NCBI RefSeq assembly: GCF_012641395.1
Contig: NZ_JABAIH010000001.1
Coordinates: forward strand, 248,001 to 312,000
Length of the DNA: 64,000 nucleotides
Source of the DNA: Rhizobium sp. P32RR-XVIII
Lineage (GTDB): Bacteria; Pseudomonadota; Alphaproteobacteria; Rhizobiales; Rhizobiaceae
Direction: 5' to 3'
In this document: in pieces, positions 9,750 to 18,499 of the stretch
How the letters are laid out: every line of letters starts with the position of its first letter
Position numbering within the stretch: position 1 is the stretch's first letter
Position numbers and translations under genes: made by a program
Notes under the pieces: model-generated
Seen by the model: only the letters and a program-made list of their open reading frames with translations
Database searches by the model: none
Told to the model about the DNA's origin: nothing

Positions 9750-10781
9750 ATGACCGGGCAGGGCGAGACGATGGCGGCAGCGCCGCGAAACGGCTGGATC
9801 GCCGGCGGCCTTACCGGCCTTCTGCTGCTGTCCGTGGTATCGATGACAGTCGGCAAATATGGGGCGGGGCCGCTTGCATTCTTCGATGCCGTGAAAGTGG
9901 CGCTTGCAGGCGGCAAAGCCGATCCGATTCTCGAAACCGTGCTGTGGAACGTCCGCCTTCCGCGTGTAGCCGCCGGGCTCTGCGTCGGCGCCTCGCTTGC
10001 AGCAGCAGGTGCCACCTATCAAGGGATTTTCCGCAATCCGCTGGTTTCGCCTGATATTCTTGGCGTTTCGGCGGGCGCCAGCCTCGGAGCCGTCACCGCC
10101 ATCTTCCTGTCGCTGCCGGTGGCCATGATCCAGCTTGCCGCTTTCGCCGGCGGGCTACTTGCGGTTGCCTCCGTCTATCTCGTCGGCCTTTCGGTGCGCG
10201 ATCGCGATCCCGCGCTGACGCTCGTGCTCGCCGGGATTGCGATCGGAGCGCTGGTCGCCGCAGGCATTTCGCTGGTCAAGATTCTGGCCGATCCTTACGA
10301 CCAGCTTCCGGCGATCACCTATTGGCTGCTCGGCAGCCTGACGGCGATTACCCGTTTCGACGTCCTCTCGATCCTGCCGGCACTGGTGATAGGCATCATG
10401 CCGCTAGCACTCTTCCGCTGGCGGATGAACCTGATGACGCTCGGCGAGGATGAGGCTCAGAGCATGGGCATCGATACCGGCCGCACGCGCCTTGTGCTGA
10501 TCGCGGGCGCCACGCTGGTGACAGCGGCGTCGGTCTCCTTCACCGGCATCATCGGCTGGATCGGCCTCGTCATTCCGCATATCGCCCGCATGCTCGTCGG
10601 GCCGGATTTCCGCCGGCTGCTGCCGGCCTCAATGATGCTCGGCGGCGCTTATCTGCTCGTCGTCGACATGCTAGCCCGCAGCTTGGCGATGATCGAGGTT
10701 CCGCTCGGAATCCTTACAGCCGTCGTCGGCGCGCCCTTCTTCCTCTGGCTTCTGGCATCGGGCAGAAGGGGCTGGCAATGA
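9750..10781 (+). CDS. FecCD/BtuC-type ABC transporter permease
   Basis: The 343-residue integral membrane protein belongs to the type II importer permeases, which usually have about ten transmembrane helices. Diagnostic segments are NVRLPRVAAGLCVGASLAAAG near residue 70, FRNPLVSPDILGVSAGASLGA, and the coupling-helix region GEDEAQSMGIDTGRTR followed by FTGIIGWIGLVIPHIARML. It starts one base after the stop of the binding-protein gene, and its own stop overlaps the ATPase start. The three genes 8720-11548 therefore form one importer operon. Confidence 0.92.
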   Translation: MTGQGETMAAAPRNGWIAGGLTGLLLLSVVSMTVGKYGAGPLAFFDAVKVALAGGKADPILETVLWNVRLPRVAAGLCVGASLAAAGATYQGIFRNPLVSPDILGVSAGASLGAVTAIFLSLPVAMIQLAAFAGGLLAVASVYLVGLSVRDRDPALTLVLAGIAIGALVAAGISLVKILADPYDQLPAITYWLLGSLTAITRFDVLSILPALVIGIMPLALFRWRMNLMTLGEDEAQSMGIDTGRTRLVLIAGATLVTAASVSFTGIIGWIGLVIPHIARMLVGPDFRRLLPASMMLGGAYLLVVDMLARSLAMIEVPLGILTAVVGAPFFLWLLASGRRGWQ

Positions 10782-11548
10782 GGCTTGCGCTCGAGGCTCT
10801 CTCGTTCGGCTACGCGGGGCGCACCGTGGCGGAAGGGGTCACGCTGGAACTCGCGCACGGCGAGGTGCTGGCGCTGCTCGGGCCGAACGGCGCCGGCAAG
10901 ACGACACTGATGAAGACGATGCTCGGCCTCCTGCCACCGCGGGCCGGCGACATCCGGCTCGACGGGTGCCCGCTCGCCGAGTGGTCGCGACGCGAACGGG
11001 CACGCCGCATCGCCTACGTGCCGCAGGCGCATGCCTCGGTGTTTCCGTTCTCTGTGCGCGACGTGGTGCTGATGGGCAGGGCCCCGTATCTCGGTCCTTT
11101 CGAGACGCCGGGACCGGCCGATGTCGCGGCCGCGGAGGACGCGCTTGATTCCCTCGGGATCGCCGCCCTCGCCGACCGCGCCTATACTATGATCAGTGGC
11201 GGCGAGCGGCAACTGGCATTGATCGCCCGCGCGCTGGCGCAGGCGCCGTCGATCATGGTGATGGACGAGCCGGCCGCAAACCTCGATTTCGGCAATCGCA
11301 TGCGGCTCCTGTCGCGCATCCGCCAATTTGCCGACAGTGGCCTTTCGGTGGTCTTCTCGACCCATGATCCGGATCACGCCTTCCTCGTCGCAGATCGCGT
11401 CGCGCTGCTGCATGATGGGCGGCTGCAGGCGCTCGGGCGCCCCGAGGCGGTGCTGACGCCGGAGACGATGAAGGACATATACGATATCGATGTAGTGGTC
11501 GGCTCGCTGCCGGGCAGCAGCGCCCGCCTCTGCGCCCCACGCCTGTAG
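10778..11548 (+). CDS. ABC transporter ATP-binding protein (FecE/BtuD type)
   Basis: The 256-residue ATPase has Walker A GPNGAGKTTLMKT, Q-loop AYVPQAH, signature MISGGERQLALIARAL (normally LSGGE; here ISGGE), Walker B IMVMDEPAANLD, and the switch His in FSTHDPDHAF. It pairs with the preceding permease through an ATGA overlap (10778-10781). The substrate is that of the upstream binding protein. A TrmO-like gene follows after nine bases and may be co-transcribed. Confidence 0.93.
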   Translation: MRLALEALSFGYAGRTVAEGVTLELAHGEVLALLGPNGAGKTTLMKTMLGLLPPRAGDIRLDGCPLAEWSRRERARRIAYVPQAHASVFPFSVRDVVLMGRAPYLGPFETPGPADVAAAEDALDSLGIAALADRAYTMISGGERQLALIARALAQAPSIMVMDEPAANLDFGNRMRLLSRIRQFADSGLSVVFSTHDPDHAFLVADRVALLHDGRLQALGRPEAVLTPETMKDIYDIDVVVGSLPGSSARLCAPRL

Positions 11549-11557
11549 GAGAGGCCG

Positions 11558-12079
11558 ATGGTACGCGAGAACGAAATCAGGGAAAACGAAGTCGCCGTCG
11601 AATTACCGCCGGCGACCGACGCGGGGCTGGTGTTTATCGGGCGTATCCTGACGCCCTGGACCTCGCGCATGGAGACACCGCGCCAGGGACGGCACGACGG
11701 TCCGCTCTGCAGGATCGAGATATTCGAGCCCTGGAAACAGGCGCTCCAGGGCGTGGAGGCGTTCGAACGGCTGGAAGTGCTCTATTGGCTGGACAGAGCA
11801 CGGCGCGATCTCGTGCTGCAGAGCCCCGCCAATAGCGGGAAGGTGCATGGAACATTTTCGCTTCGCTCGCCCGTCCGCCCGAATCCGATCGGGACGTCCA
11901 TCGTCACGCTGGAGGGCATCGATGACGACACTTTGCTGGTTCGCGGGATGGACTGCCTCGACGGCACGCCGCTTCTCGATCTGAAGCCGGATCGTACGTT
12001 GTTCAAGCCCATCGCGCCGCCGCAGCCCGGCGATTTCCAGACCGGCGACGACGTGGCGCATTATTGCAAGAAGGCCTGA
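11558..12079 (+). CDS. TrmO/TsaA-like (UPF0066) tRNA-methyltransferase family protein
   Basis: The 173-residue product shows the UPF0066 fold signatures: IGRILTPW near the start, FEPWKQALQGVEAFERLEVLYWLD, and the conserved RSPVRPNPIGTSIVTL. Characterised members (TrmO) add the N6-methyl group to t6A37 in tRNA using S-adenosylmethionine. Many members are encoded next to metal transporters or metal-cofactor genes and have unproven roles. AGGAGAGG precedes the ATG at good distance. The nine-base gap from the ABC ATPase suggests membership in the importer operon, which is curious for a tRNA enzyme. Confidence 0.75.
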   Translation: MVRENEIRENEVAVELPPATDAGLVFIGRILTPWTSRMETPRQGRHDGPLCRIEIFEPWKQALQGVEAFERLEVLYWLDRARRDLVLQSPANSGKVHGTFSLRSPVRPNPIGTSIVTLEGIDDDTLLVRGMDCLDGTPLLDLKPDRTLFKPIAPPQPGDFQTGDDVAHYCKKA

Positions 12080-12082
12080 CGA

Positions 12083-12292
12083 TCAGTCGACGGCGATCAT
12101 GACATCGGAGGCCTTGACGACTGCATAGGCCTCACGACCGACCGCAAGCCCGAGTTCGTCGACGGACTCGTTGGTGATGGAAGCCGTAACGATCGATCCG
12201 CCGCCGATATCGATCCGGACATGCGCCGTGGTCGCACCCTTCTTCACCTCGACGATCCTGCCCTTCAGGCGATTGCGTGCACTGATTTTCAT
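12083..12292 (-). CDS. Molbindin (TOBE/Mop-domain molybdate-binding protein)
   Basis: The 69-residue protein is a single Mop/TOBE domain beginning MKISARNRLKGRIVEVKKG, with ARNRLKG and SITNESVDELGLAVG as hallmarks. Such proteins assemble into hexamers that bind molybdate or tungstate oxyanions in the cytoplasm and serve in storage or homeostasis. It is convergent with the TrmO-like gene across three bases. Its position at the end of the BtuCD-type importer cluster is the main reason to suspect the importer moves an oxyanion. Confidence 0.88.
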   Translation of the reverse strand: MKISARNRLKGRIVEVKKGATTAHVRIDIGGGSIVTASITNESVDELGLAVGREAYAVVKASDVMIAVD

Positions 12293-12350
12293 GAGAGGCC
12301 TCCCAGTTGGTGACGACTAAGTGTAGCGGCGGAGATTTGCCGCAGCAATC

Positions 12351-13865
12351 CTACTCGTCGCGCGGATAGCGCTGGCTCTCTTCCAGTACGTTCAGGTCCA
12401 TGTGGTTACGCATATAGCGCTCCGAGGCCTTCTGAAGCGGCTGATAGTCCCAGGGATAATAGGAGCCATTGCGCAGCGCCGCATAGACGACCCAACGGCG
12501 CGCCTGACTTTCGCGCACGGCTGCGTCGTAGCTTGCGAGGTTCCAGCGCTTGCTGGCCTGTTTGGTCAACTCTTCCAGAGTTCCGGCGTAGGCAGGGTCC
12601 TGGGCCAGGTTCTTCAACTCGTGCGGATCGGCATCGAGGTCGAAGAGCATCGGCGCGTCTTTTTCGCAGAGCGACAGCTTGTAGCGGCCGTCGCGCAGGC
12701 AGACGAGAGGCGCGATGGACCCTTCCGCCGCATATTCCATCGGTACCGGGCCACGGCCGCCTGTGCCGGTTGCCAGCGGGCCCAGATCTTCACCATCGGT
12801 CCATTTCTTCAGCGAAGTTATGTCGAGACCGGCAAGGCCCGCCAGCGTCGGCGTCACGTCGAGCGTCGACACCGGCCGGTCGATCCGCGCGGCGCTCCAG
12901 CCCGGTGCGGCGATCATCAGCGGCACGCGCGCCGAGCCGTCGAAGAAACACATTTTGAACCAGAGCCCGCGTTCGCCGAGCATGTCGCCGTGATCTGAGG
13001 CAAAGAGGATGACCGTGTTCTCGGTCATCCGTCCGCGCTCGAGCACATCGAGGATCTCGCCGATCTTCTCATCGACGTAGGAGATATTGGCGAAGTAGCC
13101 TCTGCGCGCGCGCCGGACCTGTTCGGGTGAAATGTCAAAAGCCTGGTAATCGCAGGCTTCAAGCAGGCGCTGGGAATGCGGATCGAGTTGGTCGAACGGG
13201 ATCGGCCCCACCTCCGGGTCGAGCGCCGGGCAATCCTCGTAGAGATCCCAGAATTTCCGCCGCGCGACGTATGGGTCGTGCGGATGTGTGAAGCTCACGG
13301 TGAGGCACCAGGGCCGCTCGTCCTGCCGGCGGGAAAGGTCATAGAGCTTGCGGGTCGCGTGGTAGGCAACCTCGTCGTCATATTCCATCTGGTTGGTGAT
13401 CTCGGCCACACCGGCGCCGGTGACCGAGCCTAGATTGTGATACCACCAGTCGATGCGTTCGCCGGGCTTCGTGTAGTCGGGTGTCCAGCCGAAATCGGCG
13501 GGATAGATATCGGTCGTCAGCCGCTCTTCGAAGCCGTGCATCTGGTCGGGGCCGACGAAATGCATCTTGCCCGAAAGCGCCGTCTGATAGCCGGCGGCCC
13601 GCAAGTGGTGCGCGTAGGTCGGGATGTCGGAGGCGAACTCCGCGGCATTGTCATAGACGCGCGTGCGGCTCGGGAGCTGTCCCGACATGAAGGAAGCCCG
13701 TGCCGGCGCGCAGAGCGGGCTTGCCGTATAGGTATTGGCAAAGCGCACGGAGCGCTTCGCCAATGCCTTCAGATGCGGCGCATGAAGAAAGTCGGCCGGC
13801 CCGTCCGGAAACAGTGTTCCGTTGAACTGGTCGACCATGAGGATGAGGATATTGGGTCGCGCCAT
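12351..13865 (-). CDS. betC: Choline-sulfatase
   Basis: This sulfatase splits choline-O-sulfate into choline and sulfate, feeding glycine-betaine synthesis or carbon, nitrogen and sulfur supply. The 504-residue protein has the type I sulfatase signature PLCAPARASFMSG, with Cys52 as the residue converted to formylglycine. Metal ligands are visible in LILMVDQFNG and FASDHGDMLGERG. The C-terminal domain with YPWDYQPLQKASERYMRNHMD is typical of BetC rather than aryl sulfatases. It follows choX by 20 bp on the same strand, and a divergent LysR gene lies beyond choX, a known choline-sulfate utilisation arrangement. Confidence 0.92.
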   Translation of the reverse strand: MARPNILILMVDQFNGTLFPDGPADFLHAPHLKALAKRSVRFANTYTASPLCAPARASFMSGQLPSRTRVYDNAAEFASDIPTYAHHLRAAGYQTALSGKMHFVGPDQMHGFEERLTTDIYPADFGWTPDYTKPGERIDWWYHNLGSVTGAGVAEITNQMEYDDEVAYHATRKLYDLSRRQDERPWCLTVSFTHPHDPYVARRKFWDLYEDCPALDPEVGPIPFDQLDPHSQRLLEACDYQAFDISPEQVRRARRGYFANISYVDEKIGEILDVLERGRMTENTVILFASDHGDMLGERGLWFKMCFFDGSARVPLMIAAPGWSAARIDRPVSTLDVTPTLAGLAGLDITSLKKWTDGEDLGPLATGTGGRGPVPMEYAAEGSIAPLVCLRDGRYKLSLCEKDAPMLFDLDADPHELKNLAQDPAYAGTLEELTKQASKRWNLASYDAAVRESQARRWVVYAALRNGSYYPWDYQPLQKASERYMRNHMDLNVLEESQRYPRDE

Positions 13866-13885
13866 GCGTATTCTGTCCTTGGATC

Positions 13886-14836
13886 TTAGAGGCCGAGAGA
13901 GCTTTTCACTGCGTCTGCAGCCGGCTTCCCGTCAATTGTCGTCACGCCTGCAAGCCAGGGATCGGCCGCCTTTGGATTGGCCTTCAGCCATGCCGTAGCC
14001 GCGGCCTTCGGATCGTCGCCGCCCAGGATCGAGCCCATCAGCGAGTTCTCCATGCCGATTTCGAACTTGAGGTTCTTGAACAGGGCGGCAGCGTTCGGGC
14101 ACTTTTCCGGCCAGCCGGTGCGCGCCAGCGTATAGACCTCGGCGCCGCCGAAATTCGGGCCAAAGTAGGCGTCACCACCGGACAGGTATTCGAGCGAGAA
14201 CTGCTCGTTCATGGGATGCGGCGCCCAGGCGAGGAAAACAACCGCGCTCTTGTCCTTCCCGGCTCTCTCGACCTGCGCCAGCATTGCCTGTTCGCCGGAT
14301 TCGACGAGCTTCCAGTCCTTGAGGCCGAAGTCGTTGGCGTCAATCATTTTCTGGATATTGGAGTTCGCCGGAGCGCCCGGCTCGATGCCGTAGATCTTGT
14401 GATCGAATTCGTCGGCGTGCTTCTGCAGGTCGGCGAAATCCTTCACGCCCTTTTCGGCGACGTAGGTCGGGACGGCAAGCGTGAACTTTGCGCCTTCGAG
14501 GTTCTTGTTCAGCACCACGGTTGCCTTCGCAGATGTCAGGTCGTCGATGAAAGCCTTCTGCGCCGGCATCCAGTTGCCAAGGAAAACATCGATCTCGCCA
14601 TTCTTCATCGATTGGTAGCCGATCGGGACCGAGAGCGTCTTGACGTCGGCTTCGTAGCCGAGCGCAGCCAGGATTACCGAGGTCACGCCGTTGGTGGCAG
14701 TGATGTCGGTCCAGCCCGGATCGGACATGCGGATGGTTTTGCAGGATGCGTCGTCGGCAGCGGAAGCAGCGCCGAGGGAGACGACGGAAAGGAGGAGGCC
14801 GGCAGCAAACCGGTTCATGCGCGAAATTCTTTTCAT
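13886..14836 (-). CDS. choX: Choline ABC transporter periplasmic binding protein
   Basis: The 316-residue protein has a Sec signal peptide (RFAAGLLLSVVSLGAASAA) and the OpuAC-type fold of betaine/choline binders. Aromatic residues likely to form the ammonium-binding box are visible in DPGWTDITATN, FLGNWMPAQ and FLAWAPHPMN. It is the promoter-proximal gene of choX-betC. Rhizobial choX is normally followed by permease and ATPase genes (choW, choV); neither is here, so this protein must use a transporter encoded elsewhere or sit in a reduced cluster. Confidence 0.92.
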   Translation of the reverse strand: MKRISRMNRFAAGLLLSVVSLGAASAADDASCKTIRMSDPGWTDITATNGVTSVILAALGYEADVKTLSVPIGYQSMKNGEIDVFLGNWMPAQKAFIDDLTSAKATVVLNKNLEGAKFTLAVPTYVAEKGVKDFADLQKHADEFDHKIYGIEPGAPANSNIQKMIDANDFGLKDWKLVESGEQAMLAQVERAGKDKSAVVFLAWAPHPMNEQFSLEYLSGGDAYFGPNFGGAEVYTLARTGWPEKCPNAAALFKNLKFEIGMENSLMGSILGGDDPKAAATAWLKANPKAADPWLAGVTTIDGKPAADAVKSSLGL

Positions 14837-14930
14837 TGCAGTTCCCCTGTTATTCGAGCAATTTATTGAACATCAACTTGGTTTCCCTTGTGAAGCTGGG
14901 TTTTTTCGATGGATAACCAAAGGAAATTTT

Positions 14931-15830
14931 ATGGCAGAGCGGCCGGTTGACCTGGGGTGGGTTCGCGTATTTGCCGCGGTCGGCAAGCTCGGCAGTCTGT
15001 CGTCCGCCGCAGAAATTCTAGGTCTCACCCAGCCCGCCGTCAGCTATCAGATCCGTCGCCTGGAAGAGCAGATGAGCGTCAACCTCCTGCAGCGGCAACA
15101 TCGCGGGGTGGAGTTGACACCCGAAGGACGGAGGCTTTTCGACATCGCCTCACGCACCGTTGGCGATATCGACATGCTGGTGCGCAGCTTCCGTAGCCAA
15201 TCCGAACGCCCAGCAATCAGGTTGAGAACGGACTATGCCTTCTCGTCTTTGTGGCTGATACCGCGCATGCATGCTTTCCGCCTGCTCTACCCGGAAATGG
15301 ATATCCAGATCGTTGCGACACAGCGGATGGAGGGCCTGCTGGATGGCGCCGACTTTGCCGTTGTCTTCGGGACGCGGGGGGAGTTCGGCGGCGACGCGCA
15401 ACTGCTCCTGCCAGAAAAAGTGGTCCCGGTCTGTACGCAGGGCTTTCTCGATCGAAACGGCCCTTTCACCGGCCCGGCCGATCTTGCCAAGGCACGCCTT
15501 CTGCATCTCGATACGCGCGGGCCGTCGCCCTGGTTCGATTGGAAGAGCTATCTCGCCGAACTCGGGATCGGGCGCGATCCGGCCGCAGGGCACGGGGAGC
15601 TTAGTTTCAACACCTACTCGCTTGTCGTGCAGGCGGCGATCGGCGAGCAGGGGCTCGCAATCGGCTGGCTCGGCCTGGTGGATTCGCTGCTGTCGTCCCG
15701 CATGCTTGTCGCGGCCGGACCGATACTTGAAGCGCAGGACCGCGGCTACTGGCTTCTGCCGCCGAAATCGCGGAGCGCTGAAACCGATCGGCTCGTAGCC
15801 TGGCTGATCTCAGAGGCTCAGCTCGACTGA
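14931..15830 (+). CDS. LysR-family regulator of choline-sulfate utilisation
   Basis: The 299-residue protein has an N-terminal winged HTH (VRVFAAVGKLGSLSSAAEILGLTQPAVSYQIRRLE region) and a LysR effector domain. The ATG at 14931 is used because AAAGGAA lies at 14919-14925; the open frame upstream runs through the choX 5' end and is not coding. It is divergent from choX-betC across 94 bp, matching the family annotated as choline-sulfate utilisation regulators. It probably activates choX-betC in response to choline sulfate or choline. Confidence 0.88.
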   Translation: MAERPVDLGWVRVFAAVGKLGSLSSAAEILGLTQPAVSYQIRRLEEQMSVNLLQRQHRGVELTPEGRRLFDIASRTVGDIDMLVRSFRSQSERPAIRLRTDYAFSSLWLIPRMHAFRLLYPEMDIQIVATQRMEGLLDGADFAVVFGTRGEFGGDAQLLLPEKVVPVCTQGFLDRNGPFTGPADLAKARLLHLDTRGPSPWFDWKSYLAELGIGRDPAAGHGELSFNTYSLVVQAAIGEQGLAIGWLGLVDSLLSSRMLVAAGPILEAQDRGYWLLPPKSRSAETDRLVAWLISEAQLD

Positions 15831-17209
15831 ACTGATCGTGGTGCAAGATCATTCAGAAAATCCCGGCACCAGCGAGAAACGTCATGCTCCAGCAAATGAT
15901 CCATCATCACCTTCCAGCGCTCTTGCCGCTCTTCCAGCGGCATGCTGAGTGCCCGCGCCAATGCATTTGCGGCCCCTTCAATGTCGTAGGGATTGACCAG
16001 CAGCGCCCCCTTTAGCTCGCGCGCCGCACCGGCGAAACGCGAAAGCACCAGCACGCCCGGATCGATTGGATCCTGCGCCGCCACATATTCTTTCGCGACG
16101 AGGTTCATCCCGTCCCGAAGCGGCGTCACCAGCCCGACTTTGGCAAGTCGGTACAGCCCTGCAAGAATATGGCGGCCCACGGAGCGGTTGATGTAGCGGA
16201 TTGGCACCCAGTCGACGGCGCTCAAGGCTCCGTTCACCCTGCCAGCCTGTTCGGCAACGGTACGCTGCATGGCTTCATATTCCGGGACTTCGGAGCGCGA
16301 TTTCGGAGTGATCTGCAGATAGGTGACACGCCCCTGCTGTGCCGGATTGGTCAGGATGAAACGCTCGAAGGCATCGATGCGCTGCGTAATTCCCTTGGAA
16401 TAGTCGAGGCGATCGACGCCGATGATCAGGCTGCGGCCTTCGACGCTTTCCCGCGCCTTCTTGACCATGCTGTTGGTCGATGCCTTTCTCGCAAATTCGG
16501 CAAAGGCCTCAGTCTCGATGCTGATCGCATAGGCTCCGCCCTTAAAGGTCCGGCCATGGGAGCTGAAGCGGCCGTCGCCGAGATCATCGCCGATGCCTTC
16601 GCGCCTGAGACAGCCGGCGAAGTTCTCGAGGTCGTGATCGGTCTGGAAGCCGACGAGATCGTAATGGGACAGGCCGCGCATGATCTCCTCGTGAACCGGC
16701 ATCGTGAAGAGCACGTCGGCAGGCGGCCAGGGAATATGAAGGAAGAAGCCGATGCGGTTCTTCAAGCCCATCTGACGCAACTCCGCGGCAAGCGGAATCA
16801 GGTGGTAGTCGTGCACCCAGATGACGTCATCAGGCTCGATAAGCGGCGCCAGCCGATGCGCGAAGAAGCGGTTGACGCGGAAATAGCCGGCCATTTCCTT
16901 CCGGCCGTACTCGGCAAGATCCAGCCGGTAATGGCAGATCGGCCAGAGAACGCGGTTTGCGAAGCCGTGGTAATACTCCTGCACATCGGTATCGGTCAGG
17001 TCCGTAAGTGCGTAGGTGATATTGCCTTGCTGCAGCTGCGCAAGCGGCTGCGGCTCATGTTCGCCGCTCGATTTTCCCGACCAGCCCATCCATATGCCGC
17101 CACGCTCTTCAAGGGCCGCTTTCAGCGCGACCGCCAGCCCTCCGGCGGGCGCAATGCCGCCCTTGTCCGGAACGGGCACGCGGTTGGAAACAATGACGAG
17201 GCGGCTCAT
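15818..17209 (-). CDS. otsA: Trehalose-6-phosphate synthase (GT20)
   Basis: OtsA joins UDP-glucose and glucose-6-phosphate to trehalose-6-phosphate, an osmo- and desiccation protectant. The 463-residue protein has GT20 motifs in order: NRVPVPDKGGIAPAGGLAVA, IWVHDYHLIPLAAELR, IIGVDRLDYSKGI and LRDGMNLVAKEYVAAQ. The start is preceded by AAAGGAATTTGGC. It is downstream of otsB by 46 bp on the same strand, so the two enzymes of the pathway form an operon. Its 3' end overlaps the convergent LysR gene by 13 bp. Confidence 0.95.
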   Translation of the reverse strand: MSRLVIVSNRVPVPDKGGIAPAGGLAVALKAALEERGGIWMGWSGKSSGEHEPQPLAQLQQGNITYALTDLTDTDVQEYYHGFANRVLWPICHYRLDLAEYGRKEMAGYFRVNRFFAHRLAPLIEPDDVIWVHDYHLIPLAAELRQMGLKNRIGFFLHIPWPPADVLFTMPVHEEIMRGLSHYDLVGFQTDHDLENFAGCLRREGIGDDLGDGRFSSHGRTFKGGAYAISIETEAFAEFARKASTNSMVKKARESVEGRSLIIGVDRLDYSKGITQRIDAFERFILTNPAQQGRVTYLQITPKSRSEVPEYEAMQRTVAEQAGRVNGALSAVDWVPIRYINRSVGRHILAGLYRLAKVGLVTPLRDGMNLVAKEYVAAQDPIDPGVLVLSRFAGAARELKGALLVNPYDIEGAANALARALSMPLEERQERWKVMMDHLLEHDVSRWCRDFLNDLAPRSVQSS

Positions 17210-17255
17210 GCCAAATTCCTTTCAAACGCGAATAAAATGTCAGGTACTCAAATCT

Positions 17256-18053
17256 TCAGGAGGCTAACTCAGCGATAATGGCCCGCAGTTCCTGGGAGGA
17301 GGGGATGGACCAGCGCGCTTCGCTGGCAGGCGAAAGCGGCCCGATGCGGATCGAGTGACCGCCGATCCGGTTGGCTGTGCGAAACATCGCTTCGTCGGTC
17401 ACATCATCGCCGATCGCGATCGGACGTCTGCCGGCGAAGGCCGGTTGCGCCAGAAATGCCTCCATGGCGTGGCCTTTGTCGGCGGCCGCCGGGCGGATCT
17501 CGATCACCATCTTGCCGTGCTGAATGGTCCAGTTCGGTCCTGCTCGACTAAGCGCCCGCTCCATCAACGGTTCGAGTTCAACGTGCCTCTCCGGCGCAAG
17601 CCGGTAATGCGCGGCGACTGCCGCTCCCTTGTCCTCGATCAAGACGCCCGTCCAGCCGGCCGTCTCGGCGACAAGGTCTGCCTTCAGTCGCTCGAAGTCC
17701 GCCGTCGTTTCGATTTTGTGAACATGCCCGTTCGGATCGCGGCGCTCGGCACCATGGAGCCCCGCGATCGGAAAACGAAACGGCGAAAAAGCGCCGTCCA
17801 CAAAATCAAGCCCGCGGCCAGTCACGAGCGCCAGGGCACCCCCGAGCTTGTTCGACAAGGCATCGAGATTTGCCGGAAGAGACGGCGGAACGGCTATCGC
17901 GTCCGGCGTTTGTGCGATGTCAAGCAAAGTGCCGTCGATATCGAGGAAGAGAGCCCAGCTCAGTGGATCGTCAGAGAGAGCGGCGAGAATAGAGTCCTTC
18001 CCTGAAACCGCATCCGATTTCGAGGTGTTGGGAGACTGCTTCTGGTATGACAT
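17256..18053 (-). CDS. otsB: Trehalose-6-phosphate phosphatase
   Basis: OtsB removes the phosphate from trehalose-6-phosphate. The 265-residue protein is a HAD phosphatase: catalytic motif I LFLDIDGTLLD, the ALVTGRGLDFVD segment, and motif IV IAIGDDVTDEAMF. The N-terminal 25 residues are low-similarity leader sequence, and a later start is possible. It lies between a GFA-family gene and otsA on the same strand; the whole run 19990-15818 could be one transcript. Confidence 0.93.
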   Translation of the reverse strand: MSYQKQSPNTSKSDAVSGKDSILAALSDDPLSWALFLDIDGTLLDIAQTPDAIAVPPSLPANLDALSNKLGGALALVTGRGLDFVDGAFSPFRFPIAGLHGAERRDPNGHVHKIETTADFERLKADLVAETAGWTGVLIEDKGAAVAAHYRLAPERHVELEPLMERALSRAGPNWTIQHGKMVIEIRPAAADKGHAMEAFLAQPAFAGRRPIAIGDDVTDEAMFRTANRIGGHSIRIGPLSPASEARWSIPSSQELRAIIAELAS

Positions 18054-18090
18054 GAGGCTCTATCTATGTCAGCGCCCCCTTCCGGCAACC

Positions 18091-18492
18091 CTAGCTTTCT
18101 GTCTCGACGCGCGGCAGGGCTTCGATATTGGCTGTCCAGGGCAGTGCTGAGCAACACCAGATCTGCTTGCGCGGCTGCAGTTCGGCCCGCTGGTCAATCG
18201 TGCCGACGCGGATGCCGACGAAGGTGGTGTCTTCTCCCTTGCGATAGAGATGCGAGCCGCAGTCCGGGCAGAAGAACTGCTGGCTCGGCGCCCCGCTATC
18301 GCCGTGCTTGACGTAGGTTTTCGGCGTCCCGCGGAGAAGCCGGAAATCCTCTTGCCGCGCGACCGTGCTGACGCGATAGGCCGTTCCCGTCAGCCGCTGG
18401 CAGTCGGTGCAGTGGCAGATGCTGACGCGCTCGGGATCGATTTCGGCCTCATAGGCAATTGCACCGCAATGGCATCCTCCGGTAACGCGCAT
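18091..18492 (-). CDS. GFA (CENP-V/Gfa-type zinc) family protein
   Basis: The 133-residue protein begins MRVTGGCHCGAIAYEAE and carries the zinc-binding cysteines CHC, CHCTDCQ and FCPDCGSHLY of the Gfa family. The founding member speeds up formation of S-hydroxymethylglutathione, but most homologues have no proven activity. The ATG at 18492 is chosen because the CHC motif normally follows within eight residues of the start; upstream codons are low-complexity basic and unrelated. It starts seven bases after the S10 peptidase stop, implying co-transcription. A second GFA protein is encoded at 31919. Confidence 0.85.
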   Translation of the reverse strand: MRVTGGCHCGAIAYEAEIDPERVSICHCTDCQRLTGTAYRVSTVARQEDFRLLRGTPKTYVKHGDSGAPSQQFFCPDCGSHLYRKGEDTTFVGIRVGTIDQRAELQPRKQIWCCSALPWTANIEALPRVETES

Positions 18493-18499
18493 GCCTTCC

